Source: Chloroflexota bacterium
Lineage (GTDB): Bacteria; Chloroflexota; Anaerolineae; Anaerolineales; VGOW01
NCBI GenBank assembly: GCA_016197225.1
Contig: JACPWC010000013.1
Span: 25,181-89,180 of the forward strand
Direction: 5' to 3'
DNA: 64,000 nt
Below, in pieces: positions 42,480-50,477 of this stretch (position 1 is the stretch's first letter; every line of letters begins with the position of its first letter). The notes beneath the pieces were generated by a model. That model had not been told where the DNA came from, did not search any database, and saw nothing but the letters and a program-made list of their open reading frames with translations. The translations under genes were made by a program, and so were the position numbers.

Positions 42480-43472
42480 ATGTTCCGCAAACTACTTTTA
42501 CCCTTTCTGGCGCTCACGCTGCTTTTGAGCGCATGTGCAACACCGGCCACCCCGGCCGTTCAGCCCGCCATCGAGCCGACGATAGCCCCGACCGTAGCGC
42601 CTACCGTCGAGCCGACGGCTGAACCAACCGCCGAACCAATCGCCCTCACCGACAGCTTAGGGCGCGAAGTGACGCTGGCCGCTCCGGCGCAACGAATCGT
42701 TTCACTCGCGCCGTCTAATACCGAAATCGCGTTTGCCATCGGCGCGGGCGGGCAGTTGATTGGCCGCGATGATTTTTCCGACTACCCACCCGAAGCCGCC
42801 AGCGTGCCCAGCGTCGGCAGTCTGTATCCCAACGTCAACGCCGAAGCTATTGTGGCCCTCAAACCCGACCTGGTGCTGGCCGCCGGAATCACCAGCCCGG
42901 ACGACGTGAAAGCACTGGCCGATCTGGGCCTGACGGTTTACGCCACCAGCTACGCCGTCACGCTTGACGATGTTTACGGCGACATTCTCGCCGTTGGAAA
43001 GCTGACCGGCCACGCTGTCGAGGCCGAAAATCTGGTCGTCAGCATGAAGGCTCGCGTCGAAGCCATCTCGGCCAAGACAGCGCCTCTGGCGACCCGGCCC
43101 AACGTGTTCTACGAAACCGACGACACCGATCCCTCCAGCCCGTGGACGCGCGGCCCCAATTCTTACGCCGAATCGCTCATCAACCTGGCCGGCGGCGTCA
43201 ACGTCGGCTCTGTCGGTAGCGCCCAGGATTTTCAAATGAGCCTGGAAGAGATCGTCAACCAGAACCCGGACATCATCATCTTCAGCCACGCCAGTTACAG
43301 TGGCCGCACGCCGGAGCAAGTGATGGCCCGCCCCGGCTGGGAAACGATTAAGGCCGTCGAGATCGGCGCGGTATTCGCCATTGACGGCAACCTGATTGAT
43401 CGCCCCGGCCCGCGTGTGGTGGACGGGCTGGAAGCGTTGGCAAAGTTGATCCATCCAGAATTGTTCAAATGA
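42480..43472 (+). CDS. btuF: Cobalamin/corrinoid ABC substrate-binding lipoprotein
   Basis: 330 residues: signal peptide with lipobox LLLSAC (Cys19), a Pro/Thr-Glu linker of ~35 residues, then a helical-backbone binding domain (LTDSLGREVTLAAPAQRIVSLAPSNTEIAFAIGAG, VGSLYPNVNAEAIVALKPDLVLA, NQNPDIIIFSHASY). It is the Fe/B12-type class III binding protein. The upstream B12 riboswitch and downstream FecCD permease, ATPase and adenosyltransferase make corrinoid the likely ligand rather than siderophore. Confidence 0.9.
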   Translation: MFRKLLLPFLALTLLLSACATPATPAVQPAIEPTIAPTVAPTVEPTAEPTAEPIALTDSLGREVTLAAPAQRIVSLAPSNTEIAFAIGAGGQLIGRDDFSDYPPEAASVPSVGSLYPNVNAEAIVALKPDLVLAAGITSPDDVKALADLGLTVYATSYAVTLDDVYGDILAVGKLTGHAVEAENLVVSMKARVEAISAKTAPLATRPNVFYETDDTDPSSPWTRGPNSYAESLINLAGGVNVGSVGSAQDFQMSLEEIVNQNPDIIIFSHASYSGRTPEQVMARPGWETIKAVEIGAVFAIDGNLIDRPGPRVVDGLEALAKLIHPELFK

Positions 43473-44554
43473 CGCAAGTTGAACTAAACGTGGAGACGTC
43501 CCGCTGGGACGTCTCTACGGAGACCTTTCGCCCGCGGCGAGCAACGCAGTTGTTGTTCGCCCTGTGCCTGGCCGCTCTGGCAATTACGGCACTGGCCGGC
43601 GTGGCTGTAGGCGCAGTTGACATCCCGGCCACAGCCGTCGTGCAACTGATCGCGGCCCGGCCCTTTCACTTCGCCACAGATTATCCCGACACGTTCAACA
43701 CGATCCTGTTCGACATCCGCCTGCCACGTGTGGCCCTCATGGCCCTCACCGGAGCCGCGCTGGCCTCTGCCGGCGCAACTTATCAAGGCCTCTTCCGCAA
43801 CCCGCTGGCTGACCCGTATCTTGTGGGTGTGGCCTCCGGCGCGGGCCTGGGTGCGACACTGGTGATCACAGTCGGCTTACCGGCGAGCGGATTCGGATTG
43901 ATGGCCGTGCCGCTGGGGGCGTTTCTCGGCGGGGTAGCCGCCGTGGCCGTGGTGGTCTTGGTGGCCCGCGTGGGCCGCACCACGCCGGTGACGACAATGC
44001 TCCTGGCCGGAATCGCCGTCGGCTCGTTCGCCAGCGCCATTACCACCTTTTGGATGTTGCGCTCGCCCGAAGGCCTGCGCCGCGCCTTCAACTGGCTCCT
44101 CGGCGGCTACACCGGCGGCGGCTGGCAACCGGTCTGGATCGTTCTTCCGTATCTTATCGTTGGCCTGGTCAGCCTCCAACTTCACGCCCGCGCCCTCAAC
44201 GTTTTGCAGTTGGACGAAGAGCAGGCCCGGCAACTCGGCGTCAACGTCGAACGCCTCAAGCTGATCATCGTCGGCGCGGCCACCTTGATGACCTCGGCGG
44301 CAGTGGCCTTCGGCGGCCTCATCGGATTCGTCGGCCTCGTCGTGCCGCACATTTTGCGTATGCTCGGCGGCCCCGATTATCGCCGCCTCATCCCGCTCTC
44401 GGCCATCGGCGGCGCGGCCTTCCTCATCCTCGCCGACCTGATCGCCCGCACCGTGTTCGCGCCGCAAGAACTTCCAGTCGGCGTGATCACCGCCCTCATC
44501 GGCGCGCCATTCTTTATCTTTTTGTTGAGGCGGCTCAAACGTTCAGTGTTCTAG
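43469..44554 (+). CDS. btuC: Corrinoid ABC transporter permease (FecCD family)
   Basis: 361 residues, about ten helices of the FecCD/BtuC family: RLPRVALMALTGAALASAGATYQGLFRNPLADPYLVGVASGAG, LLGGYTGGGWQPVW, GLIGFVGLVVPHILRMLGGPDYRRLIPLSA. ATG 43469 overlaps the btuF stop (ATGA). Residues ~8-17 (ETSRWDVSTE) are encoded by a GAGACGTCCC-GCT-GGGACGTCTC palindrome lying in frame near the N-terminus. Permease of the B12 importer. Confidence 0.92.
   Translation: MTQVELNVETSRWDVSTETFRPRRATQLLFALCLAALAITALAGVAVGAVDIPATAVVQLIAARPFHFATDYPDTFNTILFDIRLPRVALMALTGAALASAGATYQGLFRNPLADPYLVGVASGAGLGATLVITVGLPASGFGLMAVPLGAFLGGVAAVAVVVLVARVGRTTPVTTMLLAGIAVGSFASAITTFWMLRSPEGLRRAFNWLLGGYTGGGWQPVWIVLPYLIVGLVSLQLHARALNVLQLDEEQARQLGVNVERLKLIIVGAATLMTSAAVAFGGLIGFVGLVVPHILRMLGGPDYRRLIPLSAIGGAAFLILADLIARTVFAPQELPVGVITALIGAPFFIFLLRRLKRSVF
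43493..43515. repeat. GAGACGTCCC palindrome inside btuC
   Basis: Perfect 10-bp arms around GCT. The same GAGACG element occurs at 23600-23620. It is translated as part of the BtuC N-terminus. Confidence 0.9.
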
Positions 44555-44569
44555 TTGTCGTTGGCACAG

Positions 44570-44612
44570 CCCCCGGTAGGTGACGTTTGTCGTTTGGCGC
44601 TTGCCTTTATCT
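44570..44612. repeat. GACGTTTGTCGTTTGGCG spacer between btuC and btuD
   Basis: Low-complexity GACGTTTGTCGTTTGGCGC, related to the repeat at 45405-45452. An in-frame extension of btuD to 44580 would translate it and is rejected. Confidence 0.5.
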
Positions 44613-44630
44613 GTAATTTGCGAGTTTCTC

Positions 44631-45434
44631 ATGACCATCCTCTCCATCTCGAACCTTTCAGTCAGTTATCACGGTCGGGCCGTCTTGCGCGGGGTCAGCC
44701 TGAATGTGAAAGCAGGCGAAGTCCTCGCCCTCATCGGCCCGAACGGCGTGGGCAAGTCCACCTTCATTCGCGCCGTCAGCGGCGTGGTTCGGCCCGACGC
44801 CGGAAAGATCACCCTCGACTCAACCGACCTGCTCCGCCTGTCACCTGACCAGCGCGCCCGCCAGATCGCCGTCGTGCCACAAGCCGTAAGCCTGCCGGAC
44901 GCTTTTACTGTGGCCGAGATTGTGATGATGGGCCGCACGCCGTATTTGCCGTTATGGGGCGGCGAGAGCAAACACGATTGTCGTGTGGCCTGGGACGCCA
45001 TGCGCCGCACCGAAATTGAAATGCTGGCCGACCGCCGGGCCGACGAGCTTTCGGGCGGTGAGCGCCAGCGAGTCGTCATCGCCCGCGCCCTGGCCCAGGA
45101 GCCGCGTGTGCTTCTGCTCGATGAGCCAACGGCGCATCTCGATCTTAAACACCAAGTGGCCGTTCTGGAGCTGGCGCGAGCGCTGGCCCGCGAAGGCGGG
45201 CTGGCCGTGCTGGCAACACTCCACGACTTGAACCAGGCCGCCGGCTACGCCGACCAGGTTGCCCTGCTCCACAACGGCGAAGTGCGCGCCGTCGGTCGCC
45301 CCGTCGAAGTCTTCACCCCGGCTCACCTCAGTCTGGCTTACGGCTTGCCGATCAACGTGATTTCTCATCCAATGTATAGCACGCCGTTGGTTCTGCCGGA
45401 TGGCAAAACGTCAAACGTCAAACGTGAAATGTGA
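44631..45434 (+). CDS. btuD: Corrinoid ABC transporter ATPase
   Basis: 267 residues from ATG 44631 (TILSISNLSVSYHGRAVLRGV). Walker A LIGPNGVGKSTFI, Q-loop VVPQAVSLPD, signature LSGGERQRV, Walker B LLLDEPTAHLD, H-loop ATLHDL. It matches the FepC/BtuD family. The last residues (KTSNVKREM) come from an ACGTCAAACGTCAAACG repeat at the junction with the adenosyltransferase. Confidence 0.93.
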   Translation: MTILSISNLSVSYHGRAVLRGVSLNVKAGEVLALIGPNGVGKSTFIRAVSGVVRPDAGKITLDSTDLLRLSPDQRARQIAVVPQAVSLPDAFTVAEIVMMGRTPYLPLWGGESKHDCRVAWDAMRRTEIEMLADRRADELSGGERQRVVIARALAQEPRVLLLDEPTAHLDLKHQVAVLELARALAREGGLAVLATLHDLNQAAGYADQVALLHNGEVRAVGRPVEVFTPAHLSLAYGLPINVISHPMYSTPLVLPDGKTSNVKREM

Positions 45435-45452
45435 CGCTTGTCGTTTGATTGG
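45405..45452. repeat. AACGTCAAACGTCAAACG / CGTTTG repeat at the btuD end
   Basis: AAAACGTCAAACGTCAAACGTGAAATG pairs with GACGCTTGTCGTTTG. The left arm is translated as the BtuD C-terminus. Confidence 0.75.
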
Positions 45453-45460
45453 AGTCACTT

Positions 45461-46024
45461 ATGCCGAGATTAACTAAACTCTACACCCGCAAAGGCGACG
45501 ACGGCACGACCGGCCTCGGCGGCGGACAGCGCGTGCCAAAAGAATCGCTCCGCGTGCAAGCCTACGGCACGGTAGATGAACTTAATTCGGTCATCGGCCT
45601 GGCGCTGGCTCATGGCCTGTGTGATCGCCTGACCGAAGTTTTGCCCGCCATTCAAAACGAGCTATTTCATCTCGGCTCCGACCTGTGTTTTCTCGAAGAA
45701 GACAAAACCAAATTCAAGGTTCCGCAAATTGAGGAGCGGCACATTGACAAGCTGGAGGCGCTAATTGACGAGTTGAATGAATTTGTCGGGCCGCTGGAGA
45801 ATTTCATTTTGCCCGGCGGCTCGGTTGGCTCAGCCAACTTGCACGTGGCCCGCGCGGTGTGCCGCCGCGCCGAGCGCGACGTGATCGCTCTGGCGCGCGT
45901 TGAGGCGATTGGCCCGTTTGTCGCCACCTACCTCAACCGCCTCTCCGACTTGCTCTTTGCCATGGCCCGCTACGAAAACAAAGTGCGTGGCGTGGCCGAG
46001 CCGCTGTGGGACGCGACGGCATGA
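45461..46024 (+). CDS. pduO: ATP:cob(I)alamin adenosyltransferase, PduO type
   Basis: 187 residues from ATG 45461 behind [27 protein letters not shown] at the N-terminus is the PduO ATP-binding loop; [41 protein letters not shown] and [14 protein letters not shown] [10 protein letters not shown] complete the family pattern. It converts imported corrinoid to the adenosyl form, fitting the riboswitch-BtuFCD operon. Confidence 0.95.
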   Translation: MPRLTKLYTRKGDDGTTGLGGGQRVPKESLRVQAYGTVDELNSVIGLALAHGLCDRLTEVLPAIQNELFHLGSDLCFLEEDKTKFKVPQIEERHIDKLEALIDELNEFVGPLENFILPGGSVGSANLHVARAVCRRAERDVIALARVEAIGPFVATYLNRLSDLLFAMARYENKVRGVAEPLWDATA

Positions 46025-46146
46025 ACCTACCAATCGTTCCTGTTCCCGATTCTGCGGCGGCAACCGCCGCCCGCGCCCGCCAGAACTCACTCACCAAGCC
46101 GCCCGGCAGTCTGGGCCGTCTTGAAGAGCTTTCGATTCAATCAGAA
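46021..46146 (+). pseudogene. cobT: cobT 5' remnant
   Basis: ATG 46021 overlaps the pduO stop. About 42 codons read [16 protein letters not shown]... QNSLTKPPGSLGRLEELSIQ, the N-terminus of nicotinate-nucleotide:dimethylbenzimidazole phosphoribosyltransferase (CobT, normally ~350 residues). After ELSIQ the CobT frame meets unrelated sequence, and the frame used by CobS takes over. CobT activates the lower ligand of B12. It is a deletion remnant. Confidence 0.8.
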
Positions 46147-46526
46147 TCCTGCCCGGCCTCATCGCTCCCTTCACCCTCGCCGCTGTCCTCGCCCGCTGGC
46201 TCATCATCATCGTCGCCCGCCAGCGCCCCGCCCGCCCCGGCGGCCTCGGTGCCGACTTTGCTCTCGGCCTCACGCCGCTCACTCTCACTCTCGCCGCGCT
46301 GATTCCTCTGGCCCTCATTGTGAGCCTCACGTTTAATTTCGACGGCTGGCGCATACTTCGCGCCGTGCTGTTTGCCCACCTCGTCACCTTTGCCGTCATT
46401 GCCCTTGCCCGCGCCCGCCTCGGCGGCGTCACCGGCGACGCGCTGGGCCGGGCCAACCAGCGGCTGGCGGTCCAGGCCGGCGAAGTGTTGTTCATGGTGG
46501 CCGGCCTGCCGCTGAAGTTGAAGTAG
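46140..46526 (+). pseudogene. cobS: cobS 3' remnant
   Basis: In a different frame from the cobT piece, about 128 codons encode membrane helices ending ILPGLIAPFTLAAVLARWLIII... RPARPGGLGADFA... ARARLGGVTGDALGRANQRLAV... KLK. This is the C-terminal half of adenosylcobinamide-GDP ribazoletransferase (CobS, ~250 residues). The N-terminal half, including the metal-binding motif, is missing. The two pieces meet near 46140-46146, implying one deletion of roughly 1.3-1.5 kb that also removed any gene between them. Confidence 0.78.
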
Positions 46527-46558
46527 AATTGGCCCATCCCAAAACAAGTGAGGCCGTC

Positions 46559-46939
46559 ATGTTCGACTGGTTGAAACCTAAAAAGCAGGAAACACCTACA
46601 ACGCCGCCCACAAACGAGACGGCTGAACCGACGGTGGTGGAAATCTCGGCCCTGGAGTTGAGGAAGTTGATCGAGTCCCCCGCCCCGCCGCTGGTACTGG
46701 ACGTGCGCGAACCTTACGAGTTGGAGGCCGACGGTTTGATCCCCGACTCGGTTCACATTCCAATGCGTTTTGTGCCCAACCGGCTGGCCGACCTGCCCAA
46801 AGACCGGCCCATCGTGGTCTACTGCGCCGCCGGTGCGCGCAGCTATAACGTGGCCGAGTTTCTCCTCAGCCAGGGTTATGCCGACGTGAAAAACCTGAGA
46901 GGCGGCATTATCGCCTGGCAAGCCAGCAAACCGCGCTGA
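46559..46939 (+). CDS. Rhodanese-like sulfurtransferase domain protein
   Basis: 126 residues from ATG 46559 (TTG 46529 unlikely). A short N-terminal Thr/Pro stretch is followed by one rhodanese domain: PLVLDVREPYELEADG, SVHIPMRFV, and active-site loop YCAAGARS with the persulfide-bearing Cys89. It lies upstream of the CstR-like repressor, thus fits reactive-sulfur handling. Confidence 0.9.
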   Translation: MFDWLKPKKQETPTTPPTNETAEPTVVEISALELRKLIESPAPPLVLDVREPYELEADGLIPDSVHIPMRFVPNRLADLPKDRPIVVYCAAGARSYNVAEFLLSQGYADVKNLRGGIIAWQASKPR

Positions 46940-46972
46940 CAACATTCTCAAGCTGTTCTGAGCGAACCCCTC

Positions 46973-47013
46973 TTGACAAACATCCCAGCTATGCTATACT
47001 CCACTATAGTATA
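46973..47013 (+). promoter_or_regulatory. Promoter with overlapping operator of the CstR-like repressor gene
   Basis: TTGACA (46973-46978), 16-base spacer, TATACT (46995-47000). The inverted repeat TATACT-CCACTAT-AGTATA (46995-47013) overlaps the -10 and start point, a natural repressor site. It is reminiscent of AT-flanked CstR operators, from memory. Autoregulation of the downstream operon is likely. Confidence 0.65.
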
Positions 47014-47035
47014 CCGTTGCAAATGAGGCACACCT

Positions 47036-47314
47036 ATGAAGGTTCAAAATTCTGTCGTCAAGGAAGACTTGCAAAAGCGCCTGCGCCGGATTGAGGGCCA
47101 GGTTCGGGGAGTGCAGAAAATGCTGGAGGAAGACCGCGATTGCCATGAGATCATCCAGCAATTGGCGGCGGTTCGGTCTGCCGTGCATGGCGCGAGTGTA
47201 ACCTTTATGCGTGAGTATGCATCTGATTGTTTGATGAACGTGGACAGCGACGACAAGAAAGCGCGTGAGTTGTTGCTGGATGATTTGATCGGCTTGCTGG
47301 GCAAAGCGCCCTAA
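47036..47314 (+). CDS. CsoR/CstR-family repressor, persulfide-sensor-like
   Basis: 92-residue all-helical DUF156 protein (QKRLRRIEGQVRGVQKMLEEDRDCHEIIQQLAAVRSAV). Cys36 and Cys65 are present, but residue 61, His in Cu(I)-sensing CsoR, is Tyr. A Cys pair without the His matches CstR-type persulfide sensors rather than copper CsoR, nickel RcnR or formaldehyde FrmR. Rhodanese, OsmC-like and thioredoxin neighbours support reactive-sulfur control. First gene behind its own promoter/operator. Confidence 0.85.
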   Translation: MKVQNSVVKEDLQKRLRRIEGQVRGVQKMLEEDRDCHEIIQQLAAVRSAVHGASVTFMREYASDCLMNVDSDDKKARELLLDDLIGLLGKAP

Positions 47315-47340
47315 CAGGCAAGGAAGAAGACTGGAACACA

Positions 47341-47775
47341 ATGAGCAAAAAAACAGCGAGTGTTATTTGGAACGGCGAAGGAATGTCGTTTACCGGCGTG
47401 GGCGGCTCGGGGTTTTCGCTTCAGTTCAACAACCCGTCCGGGCCGGGCGCGGCCAGCCCCATGGAATTGGTGGCGATTGCCTCCGGGACTTGCACTGCAA
47501 TGGATGTGATAGACATTCTACGCAAGAAACGCCAGGCGGTTTCCGGCTTTGAAGTGAAAGTCATTGGCCTGCGAACCAGCGGCTACCCTTCGGTGTTTAC
47601 AGAGATCGATCTTGAGTACGTGGTGCGCGGGCGCAACATTGATCCCAAAGCCGTCGAGCGTTCCATCGAGTTGTCGCTCGCCAAATATTGCTCAGTCAAT
47701 ACAATGTTGAAAAACTCAGGGGCCGTCATCAACAGCCGTTACCGGATCGAAGAAGCGGAAACGGTGGCGGCTTGA
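47341..47775 (+). CDS. OsmC-like peroxide/thiol-stress protein
   Basis: 144 residues. The two redox cysteines lie in ASGTCTAMDVIDILRKK and LAKYCSVNTMLKNSG, as in OsmC/Ohr-type proteins. OsmC-fold proteins reduce organic hydroperoxides or persulfides. It follows the repressor by 26 bases and is probably its target. YhfA-like sub-type is possible. Confidence 0.88.
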   Translation: MSKKTASVIWNGEGMSFTGVGGSGFSLQFNNPSGPGAASPMELVAIASGTCTAMDVIDILRKKRQAVSGFEVKVIGLRTSGYPSVFTEIDLEYVVRGRNIDPKAVERSIELSLAKYCSVNTMLKNSGAVINSRYRIEEAETVAA

Positions 47776-47844
47776 ACTGTAACAATAACCAAATTCAAGA
47801 GACCCATAGAACGTCTCAATCAACTTTAATTTTTAGGAGAAAAA

Positions 47845-48183
47845 ATGGCTGAACCAATTCATGTCACCGACGCCGCTTTTGAACAGGCTGTGCTCAAGTC
47901 CCCCACCCCGGTGGTGGTAGACTTCTGGGCGCCGTGGTGCGGCCCGTGCCGCATGGTGGCCCCGATTCTTGAATCCCTGGCCGCCGAGTACGATGGCAAG
48001 ATCATCGTAGCCAAGGTGAACACCGACGACAATCCGGAGTGGGCGATGAAGTACGGCGTGCAGGGCATTCCCACCATGCTCTTCGTCCGCGATGGCAAGA
48101 TCGTGGATCGCATGGTCGGCGCCGCTCCTCACCCGATGATCAAGGCCCGGGTCGAGAAGATGATCGCCGCCGTGGCCGCGTAA
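47845..48183 (+). CDS. trxA: Thioredoxin
   Basis: 112 residues, one thioredoxin domain, with the canonical WCGPCR at residues 31-36 (Cys32, Cys35), VVVDFWAPW before it and the cis-Pro in GIPTMLFV. AGGAGAAAAA precedes ATG 47845. It ends the repressor-OsmC operon and could reduce persulfides or recycle OsmC. Confidence 0.95.
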   Translation: MAEPIHVTDAAFEQAVLKSPTPVVVDFWAPWCGPCRMVAPILESLAAEYDGKIIVAKVNTDDNPEWAMKYGVQGIPTMLFVRDGKIVDRMVGAAPHPMIKARVEKMIAAVAA

Positions 48184-48201
48184 GAACAACTCAATACCAA
48201 C

Positions 48202-48237
48202 AAAAAGAGCCGGCACAAACGTCCGGCTCTTTTTGTT
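48202..48237. terminator. Bidirectional terminator after trxA
   Basis: AAAAAGAGCCGG (48202-48213) pairs with CCGGCTCTTTTT (48223-48234). It serves trxA on + and the metal ATPase gene on -. Confidence 0.9.
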
Positions 48238-48258
48238 TTCAGGCAAGTGCTCTCCGGG

Positions 48259-50361
48259 CTATTTTTGCCGCAACAGCCGCGCCGAGTTCGCCAGGATTCC
48301 CAGATCGGGCAAAGATTGCATGGCGGCGGCAAAGATGGGCGGGATGAGGCCGAAGGCCGCCAACGACAGCCCGGCCACGTTGTAGATCGCCGTAAAGATC
48401 AAGTTGGTCTTCACCACACCCATCGTCTTCTTCGCAATGGCGAACACTTGCGGAACCAGCATCCAGTCGTCGCGCATCAAAGTGATGTGGGCCGCCTCAA
48501 TCGCAATGTCAGTTCCAGCCGCGCCCATAGCAATGCCCACGTCGGCCTGGGCCAGCGCCGGGGCGTCGTTCACCCCGTCGCCTACCATCACCACCGTGTG
48601 GCCTTTGGCCTGGTAGTCCTTCACAATCGCAATCTTGTCTTCGGGCAGTAAGTTCGCCCGACACTCAACCCTAAGCTTGCTCGCCAGCGCCGACGCTGTG
48701 CGCTCATTGTCGCCTGTCAGCAGGGCCACATGCTTCACACCCAGCTTCCGCAAATCTGCTAACGCCCCTGGCACTTCGGATCGAAGTGTGTCGGCGGCGG
48801 CGATCACGCCGATCAGTTGATCATCGCAAGCGACGAACAACAACGTTTTGCCTTGCGCTTCGAGTTCAGCCGCCTCTGGCAGTGAGGCCCCCTCTGACAC
48901 CAGTCGTTTATTGCCCACCGTCACCGTTTTCCCGTCCACCACCGCCCGCACCCCCAAGCCCGGCATTGCCTCAAAGCTCTGTGGCTCGCTGAGTGTCAAG
49001 CCATGCTTACGCGCCGCAACTCGCACCGCCTCAGCCAGCGGATGCTCGGAGTATTTTTCCGCAGAGGCCGCCAACTGGAGAATATCCGTTTGGAGATTGG
49101 AATCAATCTCTAATCTCCACGCAAAGCGTCTAATCTCTGTCACTTCAGGCTTCCCCAACGTCACCGTTCCCGTCTTGTCAATCAACAGCACATCAGCGCG
49201 GGCCAGCGTTTCGAGATACTTGCCGCCTTTGATGAGCAGGCCGCGCTTCGCGCCCGCACCAATTGAAGCCAGCATGGCAATTGGCGTGGCAAGAGCAATG
49301 GAACAGGAACAGGCCACCACCAGCACGGCGGCGGCGGCGAGGGGGTCACGCCGGAAGAGGAGCGTGAGAGCGGCAATCGTTGCGACGATTGGTAAGTAGT
49401 AAGCAGTAAATTTGTCGGCGAAGCGTTGAACGGTTGCGCGATGCGCTTCGGCCTCTTCGACAAGCTTGACCACGCGCCCGAAGGTTGTGTCTGGTCCGAC
49501 GTGGAGAGTGCGAATTCGCAAGTGGCCGAGCCGGGCGAGGGTGGCGGCAAATACCTTTGACGATGGGCCGACTTCGGCAGGCATGGATTCGCCGGTGATG
49601 GCCGATTGATCCACTGTCGCTTGACCGGCGATGACTTCGCCATCCACCGGGATCGTCTCGCCGGGGCGGACAATGACGGTTTGGCCGACGACGACCTGGG
49701 CGGCAAGAATCTCAACTTCAACGCCGTCGCGTTTCACGCGAGCCGTTTGCGGCGCAAGCGCCGTCAGGTCTTTCACCGCGCGGCGAGCGCGTTCGGTGGT
49801 GAAGTTTTCGGCGTAGTCGCCGACGCGCATGAAGAACACGACGACAACCGCCGTCGCCCACTGCCCCACCGCCAGCGCGGCCAGCACGCCCAGGCTCATC
49901 AGCGTGTGAGCGATCACCTGCCGCCTGAGCGCGGCGCGGACGACGTTGACGAAGATCGGCCAGCCGCTTACGAGAACGAGCAGAGCGCCAACCGGAAACG
50001 GCACGCGCTCCGTCAATTGCTCGAACAGCCCCAGCCACTCGCCGACGACGACCACGAACAAGACAGCGCCAAACACAATGCCAAAGAGTGTCAGCACGCG
50101 GCGGGTAAAATCGTTGAAGGGTTGATTCGTAGTAGCCACTTCAGTGGCCGGAACCCCGTAGCCCGCGCCGGCCACCGCGCTCCGAATCGTGTTCAGTTCG
50201 ACCAGCGCCGGGTCAAGCTTAATCGTCGCCTTCTCCGACGCCAGAAACACGTCCACCGACTCGACGCCGGGCAAGGCGGCGATGGCGTGCTGAACGTGTT
50301 GGGTGCACTCGGCGCAATCCATGCCGGAAATTGAGAGGGTGATGGTTTTGAGTTGGGCCAT
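48259..50361 (-). CDS. Heavy-metal P1B-type ATPase with CSC instead of CPC
   Basis: 700 residues: N-terminal HMA domain (GMDCAECT, Cys16/Cys19), eight predicted helices, phosphorylation loop LIDKTGTVTLGKPE (Asp near 393), SEHPLAEAV, and MVGDGVNDAPAL. The membrane metal motif, usually CPC, reads VACSCSIALATP near residues 350-352, a Pro-to-Ser change. The last helix region is IFAAAMQSLPDLGILANSARL, unlike the Cu (MSSS) type. The exported metal is therefore uncertain. Residues encoded at 49091-49119 (RLEIDSNLQ) come from an inverted repeat within the phosphorylation domain. Confidence 0.9.
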   Translation of the reverse strand: MAQLKTITLSISGMDCAECTQHVQHAIAALPGVESVDVFLASEKATIKLDPALVELNTIRSAVAGAGYGVPATEVATTNQPFNDFTRRVLTLFGIVFGAVLFVVVVGEWLGLFEQLTERVPFPVGALLVLVSGWPIFVNVVRAALRRQVIAHTLMSLGVLAALAVGQWATAVVVVFFMRVGDYAENFTTERARRAVKDLTALAPQTARVKRDGVEVEILAAQVVVGQTVIVRPGETIPVDGEVIAGQATVDQSAITGESMPAEVGPSSKVFAATLARLGHLRIRTLHVGPDTTFGRVVKLVEEAEAHRATVQRFADKFTAYYLPIVATIAALTLLFRRDPLAAAAVLVVACSCSIALATPIAMLASIGAGAKRGLLIKGGKYLETLARADVLLIDKTGTVTLGKPEVTEIRRFAWRLEIDSNLQTDILQLAASAEKYSEHPLAEAVRVAARKHGLTLSEPQSFEAMPGLGVRAVVDGKTVTVGNKRLVSEGASLPEAAELEAQGKTLLFVACDDQLIGVIAAADTLRSEVPGALADLRKLGVKHVALLTGDNERTASALASKLRVECRANLLPEDKIAIVKDYQAKGHTVVMVGDGVNDAPALAQADVGIAMGAAGTDIAIEAAHITLMRDDWMLVPQVFAIAKKTMGVVKTNLIFTAIYNVAGLSLAAFGLIPPIFAAAMQSLPDLGILANSARLLRQK
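49091..49119. repeat. TGGAGATT / AATCTCCA inverted repeat inside the metal ATPase gene
   Basis: TGGAGATT (49091-49098) and AATCTCCA (49112-49119) enclose AATCAATCTCT units. The same sequence type fills the trpS-trpG and trpB-trpA gaps. The frame stays open. Confidence 0.8.
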
Positions 50362-50477
50362 GCTTACGTTTTACCACAGATCGGCGCGAAAACAGCATCT
50401 ACATTGGCGGCAAAACTGATGACAATGATCACGTGGAAGTTTGAGGAAAACTCATACAATCTTTACTAGAACATTCG

